DNA from: HGM13634 sp045537285
Lineage (GTDB): Bacteria > Bacillota > Clostridia > TANB77 > CAG-508
Assembly (NCBI GenBank): GCA_045537285.1
Contig: JAZSPC010000012.1
Location: forward strand, 1-48,797
DNA: 48,797 bases
Direction: 5' to 3'
Shown here: positions 25,640 through 33,545 of the stretch, piece by piece
Position numbering within the stretch: position 1 is the stretch's first letter
Layout of the letters: each line of letters starts with the position of its first letter
Notes under the pieces: generated by a model
What the model was told of the DNA's origin: nothing
Databases searched by the model: none
What the model saw: the letters and a program-made list of their open reading frames with translations, nothing else
Made by a program: the position numbers and the translations under genes

Positions 25640-26596
25640 ATGGAAGAAAAAAGTTTTGAAGAATTATATAATGAATCATTAAATACAAAAAGATTTGATA
25701 GAACAGTAACAGGAACTGTAATTGGAATATCTAGTAAAGGAGAAATATTCGTAGATTTTGGATATAAAGCAGATGGGATAATTCCTAAAAAAGAATATTC
25801 TGATGATGAAACCTTAAACCCAAAAGACGAGTTTAAAACAGGAGATATAATTTCAGCAGACGTTCTACAATGGAATGATGGTTTAGGAAATGTATTGTTA
25901 TCATACAAAAAATTAAAAAGAAGAGAAAATGCTATAAAAGAAAAAGAATTGAGAGAACAAAGAGCAAAAGAAAGAGAACTTAAACAACAAGAATATGAAA
26001 AACAAAAAGCTGAAAAAGCTAAAAACATAGAAGAGTTTTGGAACAACCTAAAAGTTGGAGAAACTTTTAATGGAACAATCTCTAAAATAGCTGATTATGG
26101 AATGTTTGTGGATTTAGGTTTAGTTAGAGGATTACTTCATATTTCAGAAGTCGTATGGGATAAATCAGAAAAATTAGAAGATAAATTCCAAGTTGGAGAT
26201 GAAATAGAAGTTAAAGTAAAATCTTTTGATAAAACAGAAGGAAGAATAAGTTTAGAATATCCTTTAAAACCAGAAAATCCTTGGTTTACATTAGTAAATA
26301 AATATAAAGTAAATGATATAGTAACTTGTAAAGTAGTAAAATTTGCAGCATTTGGTGCGTTTGTAGAAATAGAAAAAGGATTAGAAGGCTTAGTTCATAA
26401 TTCTGAAATTACTTCTTTAAAAAGAGTTGTAAAACCAGAAGATGAATTAGAATTAGGACAAACTTTAAATGCTAAAATAATTAATATAGATAAAGAAAAA
26501 TGTAAAATAGGTCTTTCTATTAAAGAATTAGAAGGAACATCTAGTGAATATGGTTATGAAGACTATATTAGTAAAAAAGGAGAAGAAAATGAATAA
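25640..26596 (+). CDS. S1 RNA-binding domain protein (ribosomal S1-like), 318 aa
   Basis: Three S1 domains: about 18-88 (GTVIGISSKGEIFVDFG), 138-205 (GTISKIADYGMFVDLG) and 222-292 (CKVVKFAAFGAFVEIE). A long Lys/Glu/Arg/Gln helix of about 45 residues separates the first two. Low-GC Gram-positive genomes carry such short S1 homologues (YpfD-like) after cmk/plsC; here the neighbours agree. It probably aids mRNA binding in translation, but is not equivalent to the six-domain proteobacterial S1. Its end overlaps typA by 8 bp. Confidence 0.88.
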   Translation: MEEKSFEELYNESLNTKRFDRTVTGTVIGISSKGEIFVDFGYKADGIIPKKEYSDDETLNPKDEFKTGDIISADVLQWNDGLGNVLLSYKKLKRRENAIKEKELREQRAKERELKQQEYEKQKAEKAKNIEEFWNNLKVGETFNGTISKIADYGMFVDLGLVRGLLHISEVVWDKSEKLEDKFQVGDEIEVKVKSFDKTEGRISLEYPLKPENPWFTLVNKYKVNDIVTCKVVKFAAFGAFVEIEKGLEGLVHNSEITSLKRVVKPEDELELGQTLNAKIINIDKEKCKIGLSIKELEGTSSEYGYEDYISKKGEENE

Positions 26597-28406
26597 TAAG
26601 AATATAAGAAATATAGCAATAATTGCACACGTTGACCATGGTAAAACAACAATAGTTGATGCTTTATTAAAACAAAGTAATATTTTTAGAGATAATGAAG
26701 TTGTACAAGATAGAGTAATGGACTCAAATGATTTAGAAAAAGAAAGAGGAATTACTATCTTAGCTAAAAATACTTCTGTTCAATATGGTGATATAAAAAT
26801 AAATATAGTAGATACACCTGGACATGCTGATTTTGGTGGAGAAGTAGAAAGAGTTTTAAAAACAGTTGATGGTGTTTTATTACTAGTAGATGCTTTTGAA
26901 GGGGCAATGCCTCAAACAAGAGAAGTTCTAAAAAAATCATTAGCGTTAGATTTAAAACCAATAGTAGTTATTAATAAGATAGATAGACCTGGTGCAAATC
27001 CTAATAAAGTTGTTGACGAAGTTATTGAGTTATTCATCGAATTAAATGCAACAGATGAGCAATTAGATTTTCCGGTAGTATATACATCAGCTAAACTTGG
27101 AATTGGTAAAATGAATTTAAATGACGAATCTTCTGATTTAACTTGTTTATTCGAAACAATAGTAAATACAATAGAACCACCAGCTTGTGACGAAGACGGA
27201 ACAATGCAAATGTTAGTTTCTAACATAGATTATGATGATTATGTTGGAAGAATAGCAGTTGGTAGATTAGAGCGTGGAACTGTAAAAACAGGAATGAATG
27301 TAACTGTTTGTAAAAAAGATAAAAACATAAATGGAAAAATTGCAAAAGTATATACTCATCAAGGGTTAAAAAAGGTTGAAGTAGAAGTTGCAAAAGCAGG
27401 AGATATAATTGAAATTTCAGGAATTTCAGATATAAATATAGGTGATACAATATGTGATCCTACAAATCCAGAAAAAATACCTTTTGTAGATATTGATGAA
27501 CCAACAGTTTCTATGACATTCAGTGTTAATGATGGACCATTTGCAGGACGTGAAGGAGAATATGTTACATCAAGACATTTAAGAGATAGATTATTCAAAG
27601 AATTAGAAAAAAACGTAAGTTTAAGAGTAAAAGAAACAGATAGAGCAGAGGCTTTTGAAGTATCTGGACGTGGAGAATTACATTTATCTGTTCTTATAGA
27701 AACAATGAGAAGAGAAGGTTTTGAATTATTAGTTTCTCGTCCAAAAGTTATATTCAAAGAAATAGATGGCAAGAAATGTGAACCAATTGAAAGATTAGTT
27801 GTAAATGTACCAGATGATTGTATAGGAAATGTTATTGAAAAATTAGGTAAAAGGAAAGCAGAAATGCTTAATATGGAACCAGCTGAACCTGGTCATACAA
27901 AAGTTGAATTTAAAATACCAGCAAGAGGTTTAATTGGATATAGAACAGAGTTCTTAACAGATACAAAAGGTGAAGGTACTATGAATCATATATTTGATTC
28001 ATATGAAGAGTATAAAGGAGATATTCAAGCAAGAACAAGAGGAACAATAGTTGCTTGGGAAGCTGGAACATCAATTACTTATGGATTATACAATGCACAA
28101 GATAAAGGTGAATTGTTCATTGGACCTGGCGTTGAAGTATATGAAGGAATGATAGTTGGTTTAAATTCAAGAGGAGAAGATTTAGCAATAAATGTATGTA
28201 AAGAAAAACATTTAACAAATACAAGAGCTTCTGGCTCTGATGATGCATTAAGATTAGTTCCACCACTTCAAATGTCACTTGAAAAATCAATTGAGTTTAT
28301 ACAAGATGATGAATTACTTGAAGTAACACCAAAGAGTTTACGTTTAAGAAAGAAAATTTTAGATACTAAAACTCGTGAAAGAGAAGCGAGAAGAAATAAG
28401 GAATAA
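26589..28406 (+). CDS. typA: Translational GTPase TypA/BipA
   Basis: Ribosome-associated EF-G-like GTPase needed for ribosome assembly and stress growth. 605 aa. P-loop AHVDHGKTT near residue 11, RGIT switch I, DTPGHADFGGEVER near 72, NKIDRP near 126, and the BipA-type C-terminal domain with ARGLIGYRTEFL near 441. The ATG at 26589 is taken because GGAG lies just upstream and the S1 stop overlaps it (ATGAATAA). Translation is probably coupled to the S1 gene. Confidence 0.97.
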   Translation: MNNKNIRNIAIIAHVDHGKTTIVDALLKQSNIFRDNEVVQDRVMDSNDLEKERGITILAKNTSVQYGDIKINIVDTPGHADFGGEVERVLKTVDGVLLLVDAFEGAMPQTREVLKKSLALDLKPIVVINKIDRPGANPNKVVDEVIELFIELNATDEQLDFPVVYTSAKLGIGKMNLNDESSDLTCLFETIVNTIEPPACDEDGTMQMLVSNIDYDDYVGRIAVGRLERGTVKTGMNVTVCKKDKNINGKIAKVYTHQGLKKVEVEVAKAGDIIEISGISDINIGDTICDPTNPEKIPFVDIDEPTVSMTFSVNDGPFAGREGEYVTSRHLRDRLFKELEKNVSLRVKETDRAEAFEVSGRGELHLSVLIETMRREGFELLVSRPKVIFKEIDGKKCEPIERLVVNVPDDCIGNVIEKLGKRKAEMLNMEPAEPGHTKVEFKIPARGLIGYRTEFLTDTKGEGTMNHIFDSYEEYKGDIQARTRGTIVAWEAGTSITYGLYNAQDKGELFIGPGVEVYEGMIVGLNSRGEDLAINVCKEKHLTNTRASGSDDALRLVPPLQMSLEKSIEFIQDDELLEVTPKSLRLRKKILDTKTREREARRNKE

Positions 28407-28407
28407 A

Positions 28408-28998
28408 ATGAACAAAGTAGAATTAAAAAAAATTAAAGAAAAAGCATTGGAAAATCATATCCCAATTATAATGGATGATACATTAGAATATATTTATAAA
28501 TTATATAAAAATAAACCAATAAGCAGTATACTAGAAATAGGTACTGCTGTTGGTTATTCTGCTATTTGTTTTACTGAAATTCTAAAAGAAAATGGTTTTA
28601 TTGATACAATAGAACGTGATGAAGAAAGAATAATTGAAGCAAAAGAAAATATAAAAAAAGCGGAAGTAGAAGATAAAATAAATATATTTTCTGGTGATGC
28701 AGTAGAGATATTACCTACAATTAATAAAAAATATGATATGGTATTTATAGATGCGGCAAAAGGAAAATATCCATTTTTCTTAAAAGAAGCTTTAAGAATG
28801 ATAAACGATAATGGAATAATTCTAGCAGATAACATTTTGTATAAAGGTTATGTTATGAGTGACTATAACAAACATAAACAAAGAACTGCTGTTAGAAATT
28901 TAAGAGAATATATTAAAGAAGTTACAGAAAATCCTAATTTAGAAACTGAAATTTTGGAAATAGGAGATGGATTAGCTGTAAGTAAATTAAATAATTAA
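28408..28998 (+). CDS. trmR: tRNA 5-hydroxyuridine methyltransferase TrmR-like O-methyltransferase
   Basis: SAM-dependent O-methyltransferase of the YrrM/TrmR group (methyltransferase_3). SAM site ILEIGTAVGYSA near residues 35-46, FIDAAKGKYP near 113, and LADNILYKG near 136. 196 aa. In Bacillus TrmR methylates the 5-hydroxyuridine made by TrhP (U32 family) at tRNA position 34. A U32 gene lies 1 kb downstream, which supports this call. The ATG at 28408 is one base after the typA stop. Confidence 0.82.
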   Translation: MNKVELKKIKEKALENHIPIIMDDTLEYIYKLYKNKPISSILEIGTAVGYSAICFTEILKENGFIDTIERDEERIIEAKENIKKAEVEDKINIFSGDAVEILPTINKKYDMVFIDAAKGKYPFFLKEALRMINDNGIILADNILYKGYVMSDYNKHKQRTAVRNLREYIKEVTENPNLETEILEIGDGLAVSKLNN

Positions 28999-29006
28999 AA
29001 AGAAAA

Positions 29007-29042
29007 CCCTTGCGACTATAATATTAGACGCAAGGGAATTTT
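29007..29042. terminator. Bidirectional terminator between trmR and the synthetase gene
   Basis: CCCTTGCG (29007-29014) pairs with CGCAAGGG (29029-29036). T runs follow on the + strand, and A runs precede it (T on the - strand). Confidence 0.85.
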
Positions 29043-29045
29043 TAG

Positions 29046-29855
29046 TTATAAGGTTTGTCTTTCAAACACAGTTCCAGGAGCTTCTATTGCTTCAAAATCA
29101 ACAATATGGTCATTGATAAACCTATAACCATCTAAATTGATTTTTTCTCTTTCAATACAGAGATTTTGCTTATATTTGTTTTTCTTGTAATCCTCGTGAT
29201 TAGCAATACCAGATTCAATATCAGTATGCATATCAAAGGTGCGAACTTGAATTTCAAGATATCTTCCTTTTGTATCAACTAATACCAAATGCAAAGATTG
29301 ATAACCGTTTGATTTAGGAAAACAAATATAATCTTTAACAAAGTGCTTATATTTGAATTTGCTAAAATATTCGTTTTTATGCAATGTTAGGTCCTCTACA
29401 TCAAGAAGAGGGAGCCTTTCGCATGGCGTAAAACCGTTACTTATACCAAGTTCAATGATTTCTTCAATTACTTTATAACAGTGTTCAATTAAATTTAAAG
29501 CGTTGTCTCCAAACAGAATTATTCTGAATGCAAAGAAATCACGTATTAAATCCAAAGAACGACCGAGTTCAAGGTATTGAAGAATTTTTCTTTCTGTACT
29601 TATTAAAGACTTTTTTCTACCAGCAATAGAAAATCTTAACCGAGGATGACTCTTGGTAAGTGAGTCAAAAGTTCTATTAAAGAAAGTACGCATATCTCTT
29701 AAATACTGTCTATCATTAATTACATTTTTATAAGACCGTAATTTGTTAGCGTGCATATTATCTTTAATTATTGAGCTTTCAGAAAGTTCTTTTATATAAC
29801 TTTCTAATATCTCTGTAACTGTGCTATGATTGTAGAGATGTGACTGTAAACCCAT
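29046..29855 (-). CDS. RelA/SpoT synthetase-domain protein without hydrolase domain, 269 aa
   Basis: Likely small alarmone synthetase making (p)ppGpp from ATP and GTP/GDP. Residues: GRKKSLISTERKI (79-91, ATP-binding basic patch), RDFFAFRI (105-112, DxxAxR with the metal-binding Asp), VKDYICFPKSNGYQSLH (173-189), EIQVRT (201-206, second metal ligand Glu) and MH..IESGIANHEDYK (209-224). No HD hydrolase, TGS or ACT domain. Longer than RelP/RelQ (about 210-220). GGAGG is 13 nt before the ATG. Its codons are less A/T-biased than its neighbours'. It stands alone on the - strand, splitting trmR from trhP. Confidence 0.85.
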   Translation of the reverse strand: MGLQSHLYNHSTVTEILESYIKELSESSIIKDNMHANKLRSYKNVINDRQYLRDMRTFFNRTFDSLTKSHPRLRFSIAGRKKSLISTERKILQYLELGRSLDLIRDFFAFRIILFGDNALNLIEHCYKVIEEIIELGISNGFTPCERLPLLDVEDLTLHKNEYFSKFKYKHFVKDYICFPKSNGYQSLHLVLVDTKGRYLEIQVRTFDMHTDIESGIANHEDYKKNKYKQNLCIEREKINLDGYRFINDHIVDFEAIEAPGTVFERQTL

Positions 29856-29906
29856 AAGCTGCTTTTTACCTCCTAAAAATTTTTATACTATCAATATAGC
29901 TAAACT

Positions 29907-29935
29907 ATTATATCATAAAATATATATTTTTTCAA
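29907..29935 (-). promoter_or_regulatory. Promoter of the alarmone synthetase gene
   Basis: Read on the - strand: TTGAAA (29935-29930), 17-bp spacer, TATAAT (29912-29907). Confidence 0.7.
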
Positions 29936-29952
29936 GGAAAAAGCTTAAAAGA

Positions 29953-29981
29953 TTGATTTTTGAACAATAAAAAGGTATAAT
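29953..29981 (+). promoter_or_regulatory. trhP promoter
   Basis: TTGATT (29953-29958), 17-bp spacer, TATAAT (29976-29981). Confidence 0.7.
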
Positions 29982-30013
29982 TATATAGATAAATATGGAA
30001 AGGATAAAATAAA

Positions 30014-31249
30014 ATGAAAAATATAGAATTATTAGCACCTGCCGGTTCATTTGAAAAAGCTAAAATCGCTTTTCTATATGGAGCAGACGCCGTATATATG
30101 GGAACATCTTCCTTATCTTTAAGAAGTAGAGTATCAGTAGATAATGATGAATTAGAAGAAACAATTAAATATGCACATAGTATTGGAAAGAAAGTTTACG
30201 CAGCTATTAATATATATGCTTTTGACGAAAAATATGATGAAGTTATTGAACAAGCTAAAAGATTAAATAAAATAAAAGTAGATGGAGCTATAATATCAGA
30301 CGGTGGAATTGTAGAAATATTTAAAGAATATGCACCAGATATAGATATTCACATTAGTACACAAGCTAATATTGTAAGCCAACACAATGCAAATTTTTGG
30401 TATAATAATGGAGCTAAAAGAGTAATTTTAGGAAGAGAATTAAACAAAGAACAAATAAAAGAAATTATAAATAAAACACCTAAGGATTTAGAAACAGAAA
30501 TATTTGTGCACGGTGCAATATGTTTTGGATATTCAGGAAGATGCTTTTTGAGTGATTTTTTAGCTTCAAGAAGTGCTAATTTGGGAGATTGTGCACAAAG
30601 TTGTAGGTGGGCATACAATGTATATGTTGAAGAGAAAAATAATCCTGGAAATTTAATGCCAGTTGAGGATGATGAACATGGAACATATATTTTTTCTTCA
30701 AAAGATTTATGTTTAATAAAAGAAATTCCTGAAATTATTGAAATGGGAGTGAATAGTCTAAAAATTGAAGGGAGACTTAAAACAGAATATTATTTAGCAT
30801 CTGTTATTAATACATATAGAACAGCGATAGATGATTATTTAAATAATCCAAATGAATTTGATTATACAAAATATTTAAAAGAATTAGAAAAAACTAAAAC
30901 AAGAGGATTAACAACATTCTATTTTAATGATAGAAACAACAAAGATTTCCAAGAATATGAAGGAAAACAATACAACTTAGAATATGAATTTGGTGGCAAA
31001 GTAATTGAGTATTCATCTGATAAATCTTTAATAGAGATTAGAAATAAGTTAAATGTAGGAGATATATTAGAAATATTAATTCCTGGCACAATAGAAAACC
31101 ATATATTTACGATAGATGAATTATGGGATTCAGAAACAGGGGAAAGTATACCTTGTGTGAATCCAGGAAAACTTGGACAAACAGTTAAATTAAAGTTGCC
31201 AATTAAATGTGAAAAAGATTGGATATTAAGAAGAAAAAAGGATAAGTAA
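30014..31249 (+). CDS. Peptidase U32 family protein, probable tRNA uridine hydroxylase TrhP
   Basis: U32 protein: LLAPAGSFEKAKIAFLYGADAVYMG at the start (about 6-30), a KKVYAAINIYAFDE strand, EIFVHGAICFGYSGRCFLSD near 161-180 (the U32 signature with its Cys) and a CAQSCRWAY Cys pair. The SLKIEGRLKTEYY segment is near 247-259. 411 aa resembles Bacillus YrrO (TrhP2) rather than YrrN. These proteins hydroxylate U34 of tRNA using prephenate as oxygen source. TrmR, one gene upstream, is the next enzyme. Only one TrhP copy is visible. Confidence 0.88.
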   Translation: MKNIELLAPAGSFEKAKIAFLYGADAVYMGTSSLSLRSRVSVDNDELEETIKYAHSIGKKVYAAINIYAFDEKYDEVIEQAKRLNKIKVDGAIISDGGIVEIFKEYAPDIDIHISTQANIVSQHNANFWYNNGAKRVILGRELNKEQIKEIINKTPKDLETEIFVHGAICFGYSGRCFLSDFLASRSANLGDCAQSCRWAYNVYVEEKNNPGNLMPVEDDEHGTYIFSSKDLCLIKEIPEIIEMGVNSLKIEGRLKTEYYLASVINTYRTAIDDYLNNPNEFDYTKYLKELEKTKTRGLTTFYFNDRNNKDFQEYEGKQYNLEYEFGGKVIEYSSDKSLIEIRNKLNVGDILEILIPGTIENHIFTIDELWDSETGESIPCVNPGKLGQTVKLKLPIKCEKDWILRRKKDK

Positions 31250-31265
31250 AAACTTATCCTTTTAT
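31236..31265. terminator. Bidirectional terminator shared by trhP and the DUF368 gene
   Basis: AAAAGGATAAGT (31236-31247) pairs with ACTTATCCTTTT (31252-31263). It covers the stop codons of both convergent genes. Confidence 0.85.
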
Positions 31266-32054
31266 ATTTTTAACAATAATAAATCCTAAAATTATCAGTA
31301 TAATACCAATTAAACTTTCTAAATTAAACGAATAACCAGGGAATAGTATAAGCACACTTCCTAAACTAAAACCAATTATTCCAAACATAGTTTCTGAATG
31401 GAATTTGTTTAATAATATTTGAGTTATTTTCATAAACATAATTGAGCCAATTCCGACCCCTATAATCATAGGTATAAGTACAGATATGTCAATGGTAGAA
31501 AGAGCATTTAAATATGTGTTATAAACACCTAAAAGCATTAAAATTATTGTACTACTAACACCTGGTACAATAATTCCAAGACTCATCAAAAAACCGCTTA
31601 AAATCAAATATAAGGAATTAAATTGAGTAGGGGTATAATTGTATTCAATATTGATAAAATTTTCCAAATAAATCAATCCTAATCCAATTAAGAAACATAT
31701 TATAAAAGATATCTTATTAGATTCATTACTAATATAATTTTTTGTATTTTCTTGAATTAATATATAAATACTACCAACAAGCAAGCCTATGAATAAAGAT
31801 TTTGTTTGACAAGGAATAATATTAAAGCAATATAAGATAATATTACTAAACCATACAATTCCTATTATGGCACCACTTAAAATAGGAAAAAGAAACTTAA
31901 AATTTCCTTTTATATCTTTAAAAAAATTTAATACACTGTCTAGTAATTTTTCATATAAACCAACTACCATACAGATTACTCCACTACTAATACCAGGAAG
32001 TATAGCTCCTAATCCAATAAATATTCCTTTTATAAAGTTAGACAAAATTTGCAT
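31254..32054 (-). CDS. DUF368 (PopT-type) undecaprenyl-phosphate translocase
   Basis: Polytopic membrane protein of 266 aa with about eight helices. The two DUF368 repeats are visible as GIFIGLGAILPGISSGVICMV (about 9-29) and SGFLMSLGIIVPGVSSTIILML (about 152-173), the internally duplicated PG(I/V)S motif. DUF368 proteins (PopT) return undecaprenyl phosphate to the cytoplasmic face, which fits a genome that makes teichoic acids. AGGTGA lies 5 nt before the ATG. Converges on trhP with a shared terminator. Confidence 0.9.
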   Translation of the reverse strand: MQILSNFIKGIFIGLGAILPGISSGVICMVVGLYEKLLDSVLNFFKDIKGNFKFLFPILSGAIIGIVWFSNIILYCFNIIPCQTKSLFIGLLVGSIYILIQENTKNYISNESNKISFIICFLIGLGLIYLENFINIEYNYTPTQFNSLYLILSGFLMSLGIIVPGVSSTIILMLLGVYNTYLNALSTIDISVLIPMIIGVGIGSIMFMKITQILLNKFHSETMFGIIGFSLGSVLILFPGYSFNLESLIGIILIILGFIIVKNIKG

Positions 32055-32104
32055 TAAATCACCTGATAAAGTATATTATCTAAAATTTAAACTAGAACAC
32101 TAAT

Positions 32105-32133
32105 TTGCTTTTTTATGTAAAATGTTGTATAAT
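32105..32133 (+). promoter_or_regulatory. Promoter of the 119-aa gene
   Basis: TTGCTT (32105-32110), 17-bp spacer, TATAAT (32128-32133). Confidence 0.75.
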
Positions 32134-32170
32134 AGCATGTATAGCATTAAGCTAAATAAACAAAAGGAGG

Positions 32171-32190
32171 AAGTTCCCAATTATGAACTT
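32171..32190 (+). promoter_or_regulatory. Hairpin covering the start codon of the 119-aa gene
   Basis: AAGTTC (32171-32176) can pair with GAACTT (32185-32190). The ATG at 32183-32185 lies at the loop edge, and AGGAGG (32165-32170) just precedes the stem. This may limit translation. The pairing is short and could be chance. Confidence 0.35.
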
Positions 32191-32542
32191 TCGGGAAGAA
32201 TTAAACAAAATAAGACAAGAAAGGATTGGACATTCCGCAAACAAAGTTGAAAACCTTTTAAAACAAGTCATTTCATATTATAAATATCAAGATGTTTCAG
32301 AAATTTTCGATACAAAAGAAATTAATTTTTGTATTGATGTGAGAAATAACATTATTGGAAGAATATATGATATGGATGAAGATTTGCCAAGTGATTTTTC
32401 TATTGTGCAGAGGTTTAAGTCAAGAGAAGAAGCGCAAAAGGTTCTTTTGGATTTAGAGTATAAATTTAAAAGCGAAGGGCATAAGATTATGTTCGGAAAA
32501 TCTGCTAAAAAAGATGGCCAATTTTCTGTTTTAATTGTCTAA
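32183..32542 (+). CDS. Hypothetical protein, 119 aa
   Basis: I do not recognise it. The N-terminus (1-35) is a charged helix, the middle has INFCIDVRNNIIGRIYDMDEDL, and the C-terminus LEYKFKSEGHKIMFGKSAKKDGQFSVLIV looks like helix-strand-strand. That tail loosely echoes the 89-aa protein at 556. RBS AGGAGG is 12 nt from the ATG, rather far. Single-gene unit with a strong promoter and terminator; codons are less A/T-biased than in neighbouring housekeeping genes. Confidence 0.72.
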   Translation: MNFREELNKIRQERIGHSANKVENLLKQVISYYKYQDVSEIFDTKEINFCIDVRNNIIGRIYDMDEDLPSDFSIVQRFKSREEAQKVLLDLEYKFKSEGHKIMFGKSAKKDGQFSVLIV

Positions 32543-32545
32543 TTC

Positions 32546-32576
32546 AAAAACGCAACCTTATAAGGTTGCGTTTTCT
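32546..32576. terminator. Bidirectional terminator between the 119-aa gene and the Crp/Fnr gene
   Basis: A near-perfect palindrome: AAAACGCAACCTTA (32547-32560) with TAAGGTTGCGTTTT (32561-32574). T tracts on both strands. Confidence 0.85.
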
Positions 32577-32577
32577 T

Positions 32578-33216
32578 TTATTGAATTAATAATGTAAATC
32601 TATTTTTATCTAATTTTTTAATAATTCCATCCTCTTTTAGTGTTTTTATTTCTCGCATCATTGCGCTTCTATCTATACTTAAATAATCTGCTAAATCTGT
32701 AAGTGAAAATGGTAAAGTAAAAGTTTTGCTAAAACTATTTTGAGATAATATTCTGAAATATGAAAGTATTTTATCTCTAATTGTTTTTTGAGAAAGTAAT
32801 TCAATTCTTAAATTTAAGTCAGAAACTTTGCTTAAAACAAGATTTGGCAAACCTATTAAAAGCTCTTCATGAAATTTGCAATTTTTCTTACATTTTCTTT
32901 CAAATATATCATAGTTAAACATTAAGATTTTAGACTTTTCTCTGGCTTTAACAAATAGTTCGTTATTAATATTTATTCTATAAAAAATCTCTCCAAAAAC
33001 ATCATATTTATTAAATTTTTCTACAATAGTTTGATTACCATTAAAATCATATCTTAATAAATCTGCACTACCATCTAAAACAATAAAAATCATATTTCTA
33101 TTAACTATATATGTAGTTATTATTTCATTTTTTTCAAATTCTTTAACTTGTGCTTTGTCACAATAAGTTGAGACATCAGTTGCAAATTTTTTTATATCAA
33201 AAGAATTTTTAGCCAT
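32578..33216 (-). CDS. Crp/Fnr family transcriptional regulator
   Basis: Effector-binding cupin-like domain (about 15-115: IFIVLDGSADLLRYDFNGNQ, then KYDVFGEI), dimer helix, and a C-terminal winged helix with the recognition segment DYLSIDRSAMMREIKTL near 180-196. The Glu that contacts the TTGAT/TGTGA box in FNR and CRP is replaced by Ser. Cysteines near 113-117 (KCKKNC) are not the N-terminal Fe-S set of FNR. GGAG is 8 nt before the ATG at 33216. Divergent from nrdD; both promoters carry the same TTGCA-N2-TGCAA palindrome, so autoregulation and nrd control are likely. Confidence 0.9.
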   Translation of the reverse strand: MAKNSFDIKKFATDVSTYCDKAQVKEFEKNEIITTYIVNRNMIFIVLDGSADLLRYDFNGNQTIVEKFNKYDVFGEIFYRININNELFVKAREKSKILMFNYDIFERKCKKNCKFHEELLIGLPNLVLSKVSDLNLRIELLSQKTIRDKILSYFRILSQNSFSKTFTLPFSLTDLADYLSIDRSAMMREIKTLKEDGIIKKLDKNRFTLLIQ

Positions 33217-33246
33217 ATTAATCACTCCATTTAAAAATGTAAAACA

Positions 33247-33275
33247 ATTATACACTAAATATGTTGCAGATGCAA
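33247..33275 (-). promoter_or_regulatory. Promoter of the Crp/Fnr gene
   Basis: On the - strand: TTGCAT (33275-33270), 17-bp spacer, TATAAT (33252-33247). The -35 is half of the palindrome at 33262-33277. Confidence 0.75.
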
Positions 33276-33277
33276 CA
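33262..33277. promoter_or_regulatory. Palindromic operator 1, at the Crp/Fnr promoter
   Basis: TGTTGCA-GA-TGCAACA has perfect 7-bp arms. It overlaps the -35 of the regulator's own promoter, suggesting negative autoregulation. Confidence 0.7.
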
Positions 33278-33471
33278 AGAAGACATAAAATTTATAAAAA
33301 AGTTTATTTTATTAAATGCTTAAAAGCGCTTAAAATAAGGAAAAAAATATTTGTTACAGCTTTATTAAAAAAGCGAACAAAATGTAATATAAATGTAATA
33401 ATCGAGAAATGTCGCATAAAACAACGAAAAACGACAAGTTTTTTTGGCAAAGATAAGAAAACTACAAAAGT

Positions 33472-33485
33472 GTTGCAAATGCAAC
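33472..33485. promoter_or_regulatory. Palindromic operator 2, at the nrdD promoter
   Basis: GTTGCA-AA-TGCAAC has the same 6-bp arms as operator 1. It sits just upstream of two overlapping TATAAT -10 candidates (33503-33508 and 33508-33513), over the -35 position. No good -35 hexamer is visible, which suits an activated promoter or an overlapping repressor site. The 195 bp between the two operators is AT-rich and holds no gene. Confidence 0.7.
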
Positions 33486-33545
33486 TTTCTTTATTTACAT
33501 TATATAATATAATACTGTTAACAAAAAACAAGGGGGAAAAGGGTA

